Source: Achatina immaculata (Eukaryota; Mollusca; Gastropoda; Stylommatophora; Achatinidae). Taken from it: a stretch of 64,000 bases of DNA. Position numbers and translations under genes: made by a program. The notes beneath the pieces are model-generated. The model made no database searches. It saw only the letters and a list, made by a program, of their open reading frames with translations, and was not told the origin of the DNA. Below, piece after piece: positions 34,421 through 46,565 of this stretch (positions within the stretch are counted from its first letter, which is position 1; the number at the start of each line of letters is the position of its first letter). The stretch spans positions 8,754,459 through 8,818,458 of the forward strand of contig CM019703.1 in NCBI GenBank assembly GCA_009760885.1, written 5' to 3'.

Positions 34421-34435
34421 GTAAGTAATATAACA

Positions 34436-35416
34436 GTGTATCTAGACCTACAAGCAGCAGTAAGAATAAATGGTGAAACAACTTGGTTTGACATAAAACA
34501 AGGGGTCCGTCAGGGGTGCATATTGTCACCCTACTTATTTAACTTGTATACTGAAAATATAATGAGGAATGTTGGAGAAGATGTAGACAAAGAATATTAC
34601 AATGCCATAACAATTGGAGGTTATGAAATACCAGAGATTAGATATGCTGATGACACAGTGTTACTATCCACAACACAAAAAGGAATGGAAAAACTAATTA
34701 TGTCAGTCCGTAAGAACAGCGAAGAGCAGAACCTCTATCTTAATGCGAAGAAAACTAAATTGATGACAACTGACAAAACAAACAAGGCAGCTGAAATATG
34801 TATCAGTGAGGAAAAATTGGAAGAAGTGGAGAGTTTTGAATATCTTGGATCACAACTAACTAATAATGGAGATACAATGAGGGAAATTAAAAGGAGGACA
34901 TCTGTTCCTCTTCAGAAAGTAAAACAAATAAAGAATCTGTGGAGAGGAGCAGACAGAACTACAAAAATAAGATTTTTAAGGTCATGCATCTTTCCCATAA
35001 CAACATATGCCTGTGAGACGTGGACACTTAACAAAACAGCTGAGAAACACATAAATGCCTTTGAACGTAAATGCTACAGAAGAGTTCTCCAAATATCGTG
35101 GACACAAAAAAGAACAAATATATCTATACTACAAGAGCTTTATATTGAAGAAGGCTGGCTAGTAAAGAGGATTAAAGAGAGAAAACTTAAATGTTTTGGA
35201 CACATTAAACGTCATGATAATTTAGAGAAGACCATATTGGAAGGATACATAACGGGAAAAAGAAAAAGAGGAAGACCAAAACGAAGATGGCTGCAAGAAA
35301 TCGTTGACGATCTGCAAATGGACGCAGCAGCAGCAGGCCATCTTGCTCACAACCGAGAGGCCTACATGAGTGTTGTTTGGGAGGCAAAGTTCCGCAAGGA
35401 ACATGCAAATGAATGA
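34436..35416 (+). pseudogene. RTE-type reverse transcriptase, C-terminal 326 codons, open
   Basis: The uninterrupted frame encodes GVRQGCILSPYLFNLYTENI (RT motif B), EIRYADDTVLLS (catalytic YADD, about residue 77), LNAKKTKLM, FEYLGSQLTNNGD, TYACETWTLN, GHIKRHDNLEKT and GRPKRRWLQEIVDDLQMD, ending at KEHANE. The finger region and endonuclease are missing because of 5' truncation. The apparent start methionine lies inside the domain at the insertion border and is not a genuine start. An intact frame implies a young copy. Confidence 0.85.
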
Positions 35417-35419
35417 ATG
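34438..35419 (+). mobile_element. 5'-truncated RTE-type LINE
   Basis: The copy carries a single open frame for the second half of the RT and the C-terminal region. It ends in a short (AATG)n tail. The 11-bp sequence AATATAACAGT flanks it (34427-34437 and 35420-35430), consistent with a target-site duplication. Motifs resemble the RTE clade (BovB-like RQGCILSP, YADD, YGCE/YACETW and GRPKRRWLQ blocks, from established knowledge). Confidence 0.85.
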
Positions 35420-35439
35420 AATATAACAGTAGTAAATTA

Positions 35440-35525
35440 ACAGTCAGTCAGTCATTTGCATGTCCCTTGCCGAACTTTGCCACCCTAACAGCTCTCGGTT
35501 GTAAGTAAGATGCCTTGCTGCAGTA
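35440..35525 (-). mobile_element. RTE-type LINE 3' stub
   Basis: An 85-bp stub has the same terminal sequence (CATTTGCATGTCCCTTGC...) and a CAGTCAGTCAGT tail on the plus strand. It lies 20 bp from the 3' end of the longer RTE copy and in the opposite orientation. Confidence 0.7.
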
Positions 35526-36006
35526 AGTTAACAGACCTAACATAAAGATTCAAAAAAGGGTTGAGGACATGTATTATTATTTTTATATAATGTAATGAAG
35601 CCACGCAAATGAAATGGTTCTTCGTTTAAGACTTGTTCTTACAACTGTCTGAGTTAGGCTATCAAAGTTCCTGATCTTACAAGAGGCAAGCTGTGCCTCA
35701 TAAATAATTCAACAATGTCGAAATGAGGAGAATTCACAAAAATATGATCACGAGAGAAAAACCGACACAGACTCGGTCCATTAATTTCTTGAGTGGTATA
35801 AGATAAATGTGTAGTGACAAGGTATTGAAACGGTGAGTTTTTAATGGGTCAAAGTTTGCACATAGTAACAGATTCAGAAAGAGAGGTCTAACTGTTGTAG
35901 AGAATACGCTAGCTACATACATCTGTAACGTGATAGATAGACTTGAGATAGGCAGAGGTCCATGGTGCAGTTTTACGAAGAAAGGAAGGAAAGAAATTTA
36001 GCAATA

Positions 36007-36110
36007 GGGTCAGTCAGTCATTTGCATGTCCCTTGTGGAACTTTGCCACCCTAACAGCTCTCTTTTAGGCCTCTCGGTTGTGAGCAAGATGCCCTGCTGC
36101 TGATGCGTCC
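36007..36110 (-). mobile_element. RTE-type LINE 3' stub
   Basis: A stub of about 100 bp with a CAGTCAGTCATTTGCATGTC terminus and the AAKFHKG/NREA region on the minus strand. It is 5'-truncated. Confidence 0.7.
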
Positions 36111-36934
36111 ATTAGCAGTAGGGAGCAGGAACAATATGTCATCAAAGCCAAGGAAGTGTTCATAAATTCTGAGTTTAAAAATAGATAGACAGACACACAG
36201 ACAGACAGATCCGTCTAACATTTTTCCCCTTCATATGTCATCTCTAAATATTCATTCAACGTCAGTTTAGTATTAGTACACTGTATTATGTAAATATTAA
36301 AAAAAAAGAACAAGGACGAAATGATCCATATATTCAATGACATAAATAAAATACACGATAGAGTTATTTATATTTCTCATAGATAAAGAAACTTATTTCA
36401 CACAGTATAACTATGTGAGCTACGCTGTTAGCAGGAATGATGGCCAAGATTACAAGGCTCTGAGAAAAGCACATGTCCGAAGGAATAACGTATTCAGAAT
36501 CAAGAAAGCGTTTAAAAATTTGAATTGAAAGGATAGCTAAATAATTGTCAGTCTAGAAGTCTAGTCATTTCAATTTCTTCTAGCTATTTTCTACCAAAAT
36601 CTTTCATCAGATTTATTATGGCAGAGTACAGAAGTTAACTCAGTAGTGTAAGAGTTAATTTGAAGATAGTCTTCAGTGTGTGTCTGTCAGTTAATGGGCT
36701 AGTAGCTCTTTGTATGGGAAGTAAGTCAGTTATTTGTAAGATATGGAATTAGAATGAAGATTAACTGATGGTCTTATTGATTAATTGATACTGTACACGA
36801 TTAATTAGATGGTGAAAGGACCACTCACTTTGTTCCTAGCGAAGTCTCTCAGATTAAAAGCAATTGAAGAGATTTCTTACTTTATAAAGCTGATCCTCGA
36901 TTACAATGGTTCAACTTACGATATTTACACTTTG

Positions 36935-37405
36935 CGATGGTGCAAAAATAAAAATTTTAAGGGCATGCATCTTTCCCATAGCAACATATGCTTGTGAGAC
37001 CTGGACACTTAACATAGCAGCTGAGAAACACATCAATGCCTTTGAATATAGATGCTATAGAAGAGTTCTTCAAATATCATGGTCACAAAAAAGAACAAAT
37101 ATATCCATTCTACAAGAATTTAATACTGAAGGAAGTTGGCTAGTAAAGAAGATTAAACAGAGAAAACGTAAGTATTTCAGACATGTTAAACGTCATGATA
37201 ATTTAGAGAATATTGTCTTGGAAGGGTACATAATGGAAAAAAGAAAGAGAGGAAGACCAAGGCGAAGATGGCTGCAAGGCATCGTTGATGATCTGTGAAT
37301 GGATACATCAGCATCAGGGCATCTTGCTTACAACCTAAAGGCCTACAGGAGAGCTGTTAGGGAGGCAAAGTTCCGCAAGGGACATGCAAATGACTGACCG
37401 ACTGA
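36935..37405 (+). mobile_element. RTE-type LINE 3' fragment
   Basis: The sequence matches the 3' end of the 34.4-kb copy: TYACETWTLN, FEYRCYRRVLQISW, NISILQEF, HDNLENIVLEGY and GRPRRRWLQGIVDDL. A stop follows (TGA near 37297), then AAATGACTGACC at the end. The frame is open over about 130 codons and then broken. It is a dead 5'-truncated copy with a TGAC-type tail. Confidence 0.8.
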
Positions 37406-37409
37406 TACT

Positions 37410-38410
37410 TATTAAGTGACAATAGTTATTATTTACTTATCTATTTACCACATCATATGTGTATTCGACTTACGATATATTCAGTTCATGATGGACTCAA
37501 CAGAATGTAGCCTCACAGTAAATCGAGGAGTTTCTGTAATAATTGCAGTCACAAAAAGATTACAGTTCAAACCATCGGGTAGCAGAAGTCCAAGTAAAAC
37601 GATGAGCAAACTTAACAAAGTTATGGTACATACAGTTCATAATTTACTTGACTGAAATTAACATAAAATCCGTACGGAATGTTAAAATGTGTAGCGATAG
37701 GAATATACAAACAACGAAATCCGTGCGAACGAAAAGCCACAATAAAACCACAAAGTTGTGAAAACACAAGTACGTTTCCTCTGTATTTACTAACACTTAT
37801 AGTTTTATTAAAAAAAATTTTTTTTTCATACACCTCAAAGTTGCTTGCTGGATATATGTACCACCTCACGGTGGTGTGGTGTTTTGGATTAAAAACAGAA
37901 GGACCACCTTGTGATCATGGTACCTTCCGTGCCAGGTAACTATAGTTCTGCTTTTAATCCAGTGTTGGCAAAATTCTATGTAATAATGGTAACTTTATTG
38001 TTTTAATACAAAGTTGTCTTTAACGAAACGTCGCATTAATTTTTATATAATATTTGTTTAAAAGAACAGTTTATATTTTAGCTTAAAGTATGAAGATGTT
38101 AACCTCAGCGTAACCTATACATAGAGCAGTGAAAACATTTTGGTGTAGGTATGGCAAAGCGAACTTTAACGTGCTCTATAAGTCTTGACATATATTTAGA
38201 CTCCGCCCCCTCTTCCGCGGTTGTGTCCCCTCTTTCTTTCACTATTTACCTTTATAGGCTTAGCAAACACAGCTCTGAAGGGGCCCGAGTTGGCCTTTAA
38301 CATGCCGCATACCCCTTCATTTTTTTCTTTGTGTGTGCATTTTAGACCCAAAAAAAAAAATGTTCTGTAGGTGGTACAGAACAAAAACGTATAGAGAGGT
38401 GTAAGCAGGC
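37410..38410. other. No gene recognised
   Basis: AT-rich sequence with short open frames only. The candidate exon begins just to the right. Confidence 0.45.
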
Positions 38411-38414
38411 CTAC

Positions 38415-38499
38415 CTTTCCAAGGAAAGCTACCCGGGATAGGTCGATATTGAAACAAAGATCCAGTTTTTGGACCATGTCAAGCGTTGACTGGTGCATC
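38415..38499 (-). CDS. Candidate 5' exon, possibly of the host gene
   Basis: An open segment encoding TLDMVQKLDLCFNIDL and VAFLGK ends at a good donor (GGAAAG|GTAGGC) in phase 0, matching exon 1. Two acceptors are possible: CCCACAG before GATGCACC, or CACCAG 10 bases downstream, which is phase 0. A start at the ATG just inside cannot be excluded. It lies 23 kb upstream of exon 1 across repeat-filled DNA, so the link is inferred from phase and amino-acid character only. Confidence 0.4.
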
Positions 38500-38935
38500 C
38501 TGTGGGAGCCAGTGATGCGTGTCGAAGGGGAGATGCTACATGTGCTTTACCTCAACAAACAGCAAAAACTCAGCTGTTTATGTTTGGCTGAAAATACTCA
38601 TATCACACAGTCTATTGCGTATATTATGATTCTAGCGTATTATTTTCTCTCAGTTCAGAAAAGTAAAGTTATGCATAATAACTCTTAATTATAAGGCGAA
38701 GCAACTATACAACTTTTCAGATCACCAGAGGAAGAGCCCCTCCCCCCCACCCACCCAACAACGCCGTCAAACAACTTTTTCGATCTTTTTTTTTTAAACT
38801 CTAGACACTCTAAGGGTGATGGGCCTTTCTAGGTCATGGCTCCCGGATGTCTGTACTTTACTGGGTCATGACTTCCAGAGGCTGGGCCACAGAAGGAGCG
38901 ATCGGTGGTTCCAGCCGGTGAATTGCTCCCGGGCC

Positions 38936-39335
38936 CCCAGGGTGAAGGGAGGGAAGCGCAGAAAGGTATTACAGGTGAAGGGAGGGAAGTGCAGAAAGGT
39001 ATTACAGATGAAGGGAGGGAAGCGCAGAAAGGTATTACAGGTGAAGGGAGGGAAGTGCAGAAAGGTATTACAGGCGAAGGGAGGGAAGTGCAGAAAGGTA
39101 TTACATGTGAAGGAATAGAAGCGCAGAAAGGTATTACATGTGAAGGAATAGAAGCGCAGAAAGGTATTACATGTGAAGGAATAGAAGCGCAGAAAGGTAT
39201 TACATGTGAAGGAATAGAAGCGCAGAAAGGTATTACATGTGAAGGAATAGAAGCGCAGAAAGGTATTAAAGATAGGGAAGCGCAGAAAGGTATTACAGGT
39301 AAAAAGAGGGAAGTGCAGAAAGATATTACAGAGTG
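38936..39335. repeat. 33-bp minisatellite, about 12 units
   Basis: The unit is GGTGAAGGGAGGGAAGTGCA plus GAAAGGTATTACA. The first five units are GGGAGGGAAG type and the next six are GGAATAGAAG type. Because 33 is divisible by three, two plus frames remain open, including a 143-codon one at 38905-39336 encoding 11-residue repeats. Confidence 0.95.
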
Positions 39336-39339
39336 AACG

Positions 39340-40135
39340 GATGTGAGTTTCTTTTTTCTAATTTTTCTAACCTTTGGGAAAAGAAAATTAATATAATTAG
39401 AATTATAAACACATATGCCCGTCTCTTAATATGATTTGTTTCGTGTGGTAGTTACTTCTGAAATTTCACACTTTTCTTGTGAAGTGTACCAACAGCTGTG
39501 ATGTAGGGTTCGTGTTGGTAAGAAGATGATTTGTGTCTGATTTCATTGTGATTTTCTTGTGCACTTTTGTATTATGCTTTTTCACGTAGACTGACCATGT
39601 GTTTGCATCAGTACAGGTGCTGTTAATGTAGGTAATGGCAGCAATGGTTGCGGAGATGAAAGTGCAATAGCACATATGGTCGTGGTGGATGCCTCAGGTA
39701 GGGCCCAGTGAGCTGAGGGCCCCAGGTACATAGAGTAACAGTGTAAATATTGCAGACCTGAGAAGTTTCATTATTAACTGATATTATGCTTGACTTAATT
39801 TGAATTTTCATTGATTGTTTCCTCACAGTGTTTTGCCTTTATTGATGAATAATGTCCTCATGTTATGTTGATTGTCAGTGCCAGTTGTTTGTGGTTGTTA
39901 CGTTTATTGTGAGATTAAAATTGTTGAATTATTGAAAAAAAAAACAACAGGAGGTATTCAGGTGTATGCCTCGAGCGTAGAATCATACTAGGTACACTTA
40001 GGAAGTTTATAGGTAGATCACCATCCACTCCCAACATCTGGGTGGTGTTACGGAATTTAGAGTGAAGTTTGGCTTACTGTGACGCATTTTAAAACTCATG
40101 TACATTTTTGTTGTTGTTGTTGTTGTTTGAATAAA
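39340..40135. other. No gene seen
   Basis: Unremarkable non-coding sequence ending in a (TTG)n stretch at 40106-40126. Confidence 0.5.
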
Positions 40136-40139
40136 TCAA

Positions 40140-40960
40140 AATATCCCGTTTTGTCAGCAGCGCCATTGTGCGATTGTATCCCACTGTCAGACATTAGCTG
40201 TCTAGGGTCTTCTTCATTGTGACGTGTCCTTTCCAGAACGTTGTCTCTCTTACTGCCTCCCTGAATGGCGATGTAGAACGCTGTCTCTCTTACAGCCTCC
40301 CTGAATGGCGAAGCAGAACGTTGTCTCTCGTACAGCCTCCCTGAATGGCGAAGCAGAACGTTGTCTCTCTTACAGCCTCCCTGAATGGCGAAGCAGAACG
40401 TTGTCTCTCTTACCGCCTCCCTGAATGGCGATGTAGTCTTGGGAAAGTTGACCAGCGTCTCGATATGACATATTCAGACTTTCTGTGATGCCCTGAGTCC
40501 ACCACCTGGGGCGAGGTCGTCTCTCTTCTCTTTTGCCGGGGCACTCTGCTTTCTGCCATCACCTCCCCAAACCACCGTGTCTTTTGATGTGGCCGAAGTA
40601 TCTCAGCTTTCAAATTTTGATAGTGTTTATGAGCCAGTTTTCTGCGACACCTAATCCCACCAGCATCTCTTTATTTGACTTTATTTCTATCCATAATTTT
40701 CTAACTGCCCTTCTGTAACATTTCATTTCAAATGCTGTTACTGTCTGTCCTAGTGATTCGCTAAGTGTCCACATTTAGCATCTGTACGTTCCCACTGGGA
40801 GTATGTAAGCTCGCCGTTAACATAAGACTGTTTTCTTGTTGGTACCATGCCACATACTCTTCATTCTCGCTAGTTTCTGTGATGCAACTGCTAGTCTTCT
40901 TTTGATTTCCAATGTGCAGTCGCCATTAGTGGTGATGATTACTGGTTCTTGATTACTATC
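40140..40960 (-). mobile_element. Decayed LINE 3' fragment containing a 40-bp tandem array
   Basis: The minus strand encodes KAEILRPHQKTRWFGEVMAE, RRETTSPQVVDSGHHRKSEY and a YRDAGQLSQDY-like block, plus upstream thumb-region residues in other frames. The repeated 40-bp units (40225-40435) lie at its 3' end. Confidence 0.65.
40225..40435. repeat. 40-bp minisatellite, five units
   Basis: The unit AGAACGTTGTCTCTCTTACA plus GCCTCCCTGAATGGCGAAGC lies within a LINE 3' fragment and probably arose by duplication of LINE sequence. Confidence 0.9.
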
Positions 40961-41560
40961 GTAAGTTTATCGGTAATTTTGGTAAAAGGAATGAAGAACA
41001 TTTTATCTCAAAATATTTAATGTGAAGTCAAGTAGAAACAAGAATGTCATTTGTTTTAGCTGCTCAAGCAGGTTTCGTTTTCCCAGAGATAACAATCCAT
41101 AAATAATCTGTCTAGTATTTCTGTTTACAAAAATGGAGCCCAGAAAGGAAAAGAAAAGAGGGGGAAAAACGAAAGGAAATATGAAAGAAAAAAAGATACA
41201 ACAAGCGCTCTTTAAGTATGGATCAATGCGTCCATAGAAATGAAAGGAGACGAAGCTGTTGAAAATCTCACCTCCAGTCAAGGGGTCGATGAACTGGAGC
41301 TTAACTTAACACAGAGACTAGTTAGCCAAAGTGTCACTTCCCATTGATCAGGGTTATCACATGTCCTTCGGAGCTCGAGTACTAGAGTACTGTGAATCTT
41401 TATTGGGATGAGCTAGGACTTGTTTTATCCCACGTGACGATAACTTTATCACGTCTTTGAATGTGTTATCAACGCTAACCATAACACTAGTCTTATCTGG
41501 CATATAATTATTGAGCATAAATTTACTTTTTTCTTATAACTACTCTCTCAAGATTGTGAT

Positions 41561-42165
41561 AGTAGTTTGTAGTAGTAGTAGTAGTATAGTAGTAGTAGTA
41601 GTAGTAGTAGTAATAGTGGCAGTAGCAACAGTAGTAGTAGTAGCAGTAGTAGTAATAGTGGCAGTAGCAACAGTAGTAGTAGTAGTAGAAGTAGTAGTAT
41701 TAGTAATAGTAGTAGTAGTAATAGTAGTAGTAGTAGCAGCAGCAGCATTAATAGTGGCAGTAGTAATAGTAGTAGTAGTAGTTGTAGAAGTAATAATAGC
41801 AGTAGCAGTGGTGGTAGAAACAGTAATAGTAGTAGTGATGGTGGTAGAAGTAGTAATAGTAGTAGTAATGGTGTTAGAAGCAGTAATAATAATAGTAGTG
41901 GCAGCAGTAAAAATAGTGATAGTAGTAGTAGTAATAGTAGTAGTAGTATTAGCAGTAGTAATAGCAGTAGTAGTAGAGTAGTGGCAGTAGTAATAGTAGT
42001 AGTAGTTGTAATTGTAGTAATAATAGTAGTAGTCACAGCAGTAATAGTAGTGGTAGTAGTAGTGGCAGTAGTAGTAATAATAGTTGTAGTAGTAGTGGCA
42101 GTATTAGTATTGGTAGTGGCAGTAGTAGTAGTAGCTGCAGCAGCAGCAGCAGCAAGATTATGAAT
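41561..42165. repeat. (AGT)n-type trinucleotide tract, about 600 bp
   Basis: Mixed AGT, AAT, GGC and AGC trinucleotides. Long Val- or Leu-rich open frames on both strands are repeat artefacts. Confidence 0.95.
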
Positions 42166-42204
42166 TTTGAGACATTCTTCTAAAACTTTATTAGTAAGAA
42201 CTGT

Positions 42205-42845
42205 CCCTCATTTAGGATACAGCGTGGCTTCCCCATAGTAAAGTCACAGATTACTGTGGCTTCCCCATAGTAAAGTCACAGATTACAGTGTCTTCCCCAT
42301 AGTAAAGTCACAGATTACTGTGGCTTCCCCATAGTAAAGTCACAGATTACTGTGGCTTCCACATAGTAAATTCACAGATTACTGTGGCTTCCCCATAGTA
42401 AAGTCACAGATTACTGTGGCTTCCACATAGTAAAGTCACAGATTACTGTGGCTTCCCCATAGTAAAGTCACAGATTACTGTGGCTTCCACATAGTAAATT
42501 CATAGATTACTGTGGCTTCCCCATAGTAAAGTCACAGATTACAGTGTCTTCCCCATAGTAAATTCACAGATTACTGTGGCTTCCCCATAGTAAAGTCACA
42601 GATTACTGTGGCTTCCACATAGTAAAGTCACAGATTACTGTGGCTTCCCCATAGTAAAGTCACAGATTACTGTGGCTTCCCCATAGTAAAGTCACAGATT
42701 ACTGTGGCTTCCCCATAGTAAAGTCACAGATTACTGTGGCTTCTCCATATTAAAGTCACAGATTACTGTGGCTTCCCCATAGTAAAGTCACAGATTACTG
42801 TGGCTTCCCCATAGTAAAGTCACAGATTACAGAATACAGTGGCTT
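42205..42845. repeat. 32-bp minisatellite, about 20 units
   Basis: The unit is CCCCATAGTAAAGTCACAGA plus TTACTGTGGCTT. Variants CCACATAG and AATTCACAG recur at intervals, suggesting higher-order units. Confidence 0.95.
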
Positions 42846-43014
42846 CGCTAGGACCAGCAACCGCCGAACCTTTTCTTGTGTTAAGAGTTGGGGGAATGCA
42901 CAGCGAAAAAGGTACAGGGCTCGGATACAAAATGATTAAATGGTGCGAAGTATGAAAGAATAAATGAACGAGAGAAAAGTTGATTAAATTCATTTATTTC
43001 TCAACTTTCTCTCG

Positions 43015-43460
43015 TTTCAGTCAGTCGTTCAGTCAGTCATTTGCATGTCCCTTTCGGAACTTTACCTCCCTAGCAGCTCTCCTGTAGGCCTTTCGGTTGT
43101 GAGCAAGATGCCCTGCTGCTGAATGCATCAATTTGCAGATCACCAACGATGTCTTGCAGCCATCTTCGCCTTGGTCTTCCTCTCTTTCTTTTTACGATTA
43201 TGTACCTTTACAAGACGGTCTTCTCTAAAAGAAATACTTATGTTTTCTATGTTTAATCTTCTTTACTAGCCAGCCTTCTTCAATATTAAGTTCTTGTAGA
43301 ATGGATATTTTGTTCTTTTCTGTGACCATTACATTCGAAGAACGCTTCTGTAGCATTTACATTCGAAGGCATTTATGTGTTTCTCAGCTGTTTTGTTAAG
43401 TGTCCAGGTCTCACAGGCATATGCTGCGATGGGTAAGATGCATGCCCTTCAGGCGAAGTG
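43015..43460 (-). mobile_element. RTE-type LINE 3' fragment
   Basis: Read on the minus strand, this is the same 3' end as at 34.4 and 36.9 kb: ACETWTLNKTAEKHINAF, then a disrupted middle with a small internal duplication near 43335-43365, then RRRWLQDIV, a disrupted QID/HQQQGI segment and AKFRKG. The tail is TGACTGACTGAACGAC. It is decayed. Confidence 0.75.
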
Positions 43461-43796
43461 GAATTGAGAACGAGAGGCTAGGAAAGAGAGATTTGAAAGA
43501 AACTATACGTGGAAATTAATTAAGGCTCTCCAGATAGGTCAGATCCAGAGTTTTTGGCACCAAGTGGATCATTCTCTTAATGACGGGAGTGCCCTCTTTT
43601 GTATTCGGCACGCAAGGTCGTATAGAATTGAGAAAGTTATGAATATGTCGGAAAATCATTTGGCGGTTTGGGGGGGGGGGGGGGTCCTACGGTTCGTGTA
43701 TAGTTGCTTCCACTTACTGGCGTGCTTATAGAAAGATAGATGGCGTGGGCGGTAGAGATAATAGCGTGAGCTAGGGGAGGGGGCCATGTGAAGGAC

Positions 43797-44092
43797 TACA
43801 AGTAGTAGTAATAACAACAGTTGTCTTAGATGAAGTAGTAGTAGTAGAAGTAGTAACAGTAGTAACAGTAGTAGTAGTAATAGTAGTAGTAGCAGCAGCA
43901 GCAGCAGTAGCAGTAGCAGTAGTAGTAGTTACCACCAGGAGCGGCAGTAGTAGTAGTAGCAGCAGCAGCAGTAGTAGTAGTAGTAGTAGTAGCAGCAGCA
44001 GCAGCAGCAATAGCAGCAGCAATAGCAGCAGCAGTAGTAGTACTAACAGTAGTAGTAGTGAAAGTATTTGTATTAGTGGCAGAAGCAGTAGC

Positions 44093-44125
<33 letters not shown>

Positions 44126-44345
44126 TGTAGCAGTAGCAGTAGTAGTAGTGGCAGTAGCAATAATAGCAGTAGTAGTGACAGCAGTACTAGTAATAGCAGT
44201 TGTAGTAATAGTAGTAGTAATTGTAGCAGTAGTGGAAGAATAGTAGTAGTAGTAGTAGCACCTGTAGTAGTAGTAGTAGTAGTAGTAGTAAATATAATAG
44301 TAATAATAGTACTAGTGAGTGTAGTAGTAGTAATATTACTACAGG
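43797..44345. repeat. (AGT)n/(AGC)n-type trinucleotide tract, about 550 bp
   Basis: A second long trinucleotide tract, similar in composition to 41561-42165, with AGC-rich blocks near 43890-44040. Confidence 0.95.
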
Positions 44346-44349
44346 TGGT

Positions 44350-44810
44350 TGTCTCTTGTGAGTCATTTCTATCCATATTATTATGCGCCCCTGGAAAAAA
44401 AAATAAGGCTAACATATCCTGCGTCTTTCGTGTATTGTCTCTTTTCCCAGTAGACTTCTCCATCGCTAACCAGCAGAAAGTCTTAAAGAAGGAACAGATA
44501 ACTGACTTAAAACTATGATACGTGACAGTATCTGATTCCTGGTTGATTTCTCACAAACTTTGCTTAGCCCAGGGCATGCTCTTAACTCCAGAGGAGAAAA
44601 TTCGGGAACATAGATCTAATACAATCTTGAAATAGGACAAAGTTCTGACAGGTTCTAAGTGGGTTAAAAAAAGGAGATGAGACAGTACTGTATTTATTGA
44701 TAAGCTAGAGGGTACTTGCATACAGCAAACGTTGTTACTGGTGTCAATGCGCCCAGCTTTTTGTTAACTCTTTTCCAACCACGAGACATTTATATGGCTT
44801 TGCACAGAAA
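44350..44810. other. No gene seen
   Basis: No motif or repeat unit recognised. Confidence 0.5.
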
Positions 44811-44814
44811 TATG

Positions 44815-45150
44815 GAGGGTTAAGAAGCTGCCCGATTTGCCAGTAAGCGACCCGTACATGCTAGCATAAGGGTTGGCAAAACATACCTGACCAAGACCCT
44901 CCTGTCCCAGCTCTTCGTTGGCACTCCCCAGTAACAGACTAATGAGGCAGGGATCACAATAATCCCCGTGGTGGTAGAGTCTGCTGAGGAAGTACTGCAC
45001 AATCCCTGATTTTTTTTAAAGCTCCAATCAGGGAATGAAAAAAAAAAGCTGTCATAACCCGGCTCCCAAACCGACACGATGCTGAGTCTCACCACCTTCA
45101 CAGCATCGGCTGCAAAGGACATCGGCTTGCAGTTTTAGTGAGATAGAGGA
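44815..45150 (+). mobile_element. SINE-like repeat, family A
   Basis: The copy runs from GGGTTAAGAAGCTGCCCG through GGTGGTAGAGTCTGCTGAGG to GTTTTAGTGAGATAGAGG. Confidence 0.75.
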
Positions 45151-45707
45151 CAAGACAATACTAAAAAAATATATAAATAAAATAACAGCTTACATGCGGC
45201 TTAATTCACTTTTTTTCGGTAGCTAAACTGTTTAATTACATCATAAACTAAGTATAGACCTAGTCTTATTTCCTGATAAGAAGAAAAGAAGAAGAAGAAG
45301 AAGAAGAAGAAAAATAAGAAGGAAACATAGCCGTTGCGCGTACTTAAAAAATGGCTTTTTATGATTTCTTTCGTGGGAAAAGAGTTAAATATGCCGGAAA
45401 TAAGGGACATATTTACGTAAAATTTTGTAACAGATATTGAAGATGGGGAAATTCGTATGCAAATCTGTACGGTGGACAAAAAGTGGAGGTTATTATGGAG
45501 CATGAAATGCGTGAGAGAGGAGTGTCCCAGTGTAGACAAAAACTGTATTTGAGAGCTGATACACTCCAAGGTGGCTGTATAAAGTAGCTTTAAAAAAAAG
45601 GCGTGAAACAGGCTGGAGGAGTGGAGGAAAATAAACTGCATCACTTTATTACATTGCGGAAGTAGCGAAGGGATTACTATCACTAAGAAATGTAATAAAT
45701 TACGTAC

Positions 45708-45784
45708 CTTCATACAGGGTTTCTCGCTAATGACGCTAGCTGGGTTTTTTTTAATCAACGGAGCTGTATCCGTTATGTTTGTAG
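45708..45784 (-). CDS. Weak candidate 5' exon
   Basis: An open 77-bp segment (two bases plus 25 codons) lies between acceptor TCTTGCAG and donor ATGAAG|GTACGT. The peptide contains TNITDTAPLIKKNPASVI and ends PCMK. It ends in phase 0 and could join the 38.4-kb candidate or exon 1. It is short and lacks family similarity, so chance cannot be ruled out. Confidence 0.25.
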
Positions 45785-45816
45785 CTGCAAGATTTTTTTT
45801 CAATAGTCCTTTGAAA

Positions 45817-45976
<160 letters not shown>

Positions 45977-46565
45977 TTATCTCTTTCTCATTATCCATCT
46001 CTCTTGCGCTCTCGCTTTCACGAATTCACTCACTCACTATCTCTCAATCTCTCTCGCCCCTCTCACTCTTATTCTCCTGATCTCTGTCACTCTTTCTCAT
46101 TCTCTTACAGTCATTCACTCTCTCTCTCCTCTCGCTCCTTCGTTTAGTCTTTCTCTCTCTCACACACACACATACACACACATACTACTACATCAGAAAA
46201 TGAGAGCTTATACTAAACGTTTCATGCTTTCTTTAATTAGGTCATCTTTCAAAAGCTTCATTCCTTTCCCCTCTGCTCTAAGCGTCTTTCCCCCATGAAG
46301 CAACCGCAGGGTTGACAGTTTAGCTCTACTAAAATTCTATGTTTGCTCCGTAGGTTTCTACGACTAAGTCCCATAACTGTTTACTAAATCAAAATGTCCA
46401 TGAGAGTTGCAGAACTTTGAAAAAAAAAAAACGCCAACAAAGTAATTAATATCAACCGGTTCATATTTAGTCTAAAATTTGTAGCCAAGTGTTGACTGAT
46501 TGTGTAATGTTGTGAGTTTCTGAGTTTTGGATCTTTAACAGCTGTTTGTTTTTTTTTAAAGCTGA

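Noticed and set aside
41253..41285. Possible exon LQFIDPLTG with a good GTGAGA donor on the minus strand
   Set aside because: Very short, no convincing acceptor, and its ending phase does not fit the next candidate exon.
42205..42845. Regular 32-bp repeats suggesting a CRISPR array
   Set aside because: The units are contiguous with no unique spacers, and the context is eukaryotic; it is a minisatellite.
41511..44463. Long Val-, Leu- and Thr-rich open frames across 41.5-42.2 and 43.8-44.4 kb
   Set aside because: They are translations of trinucleotide repeats on both strands.
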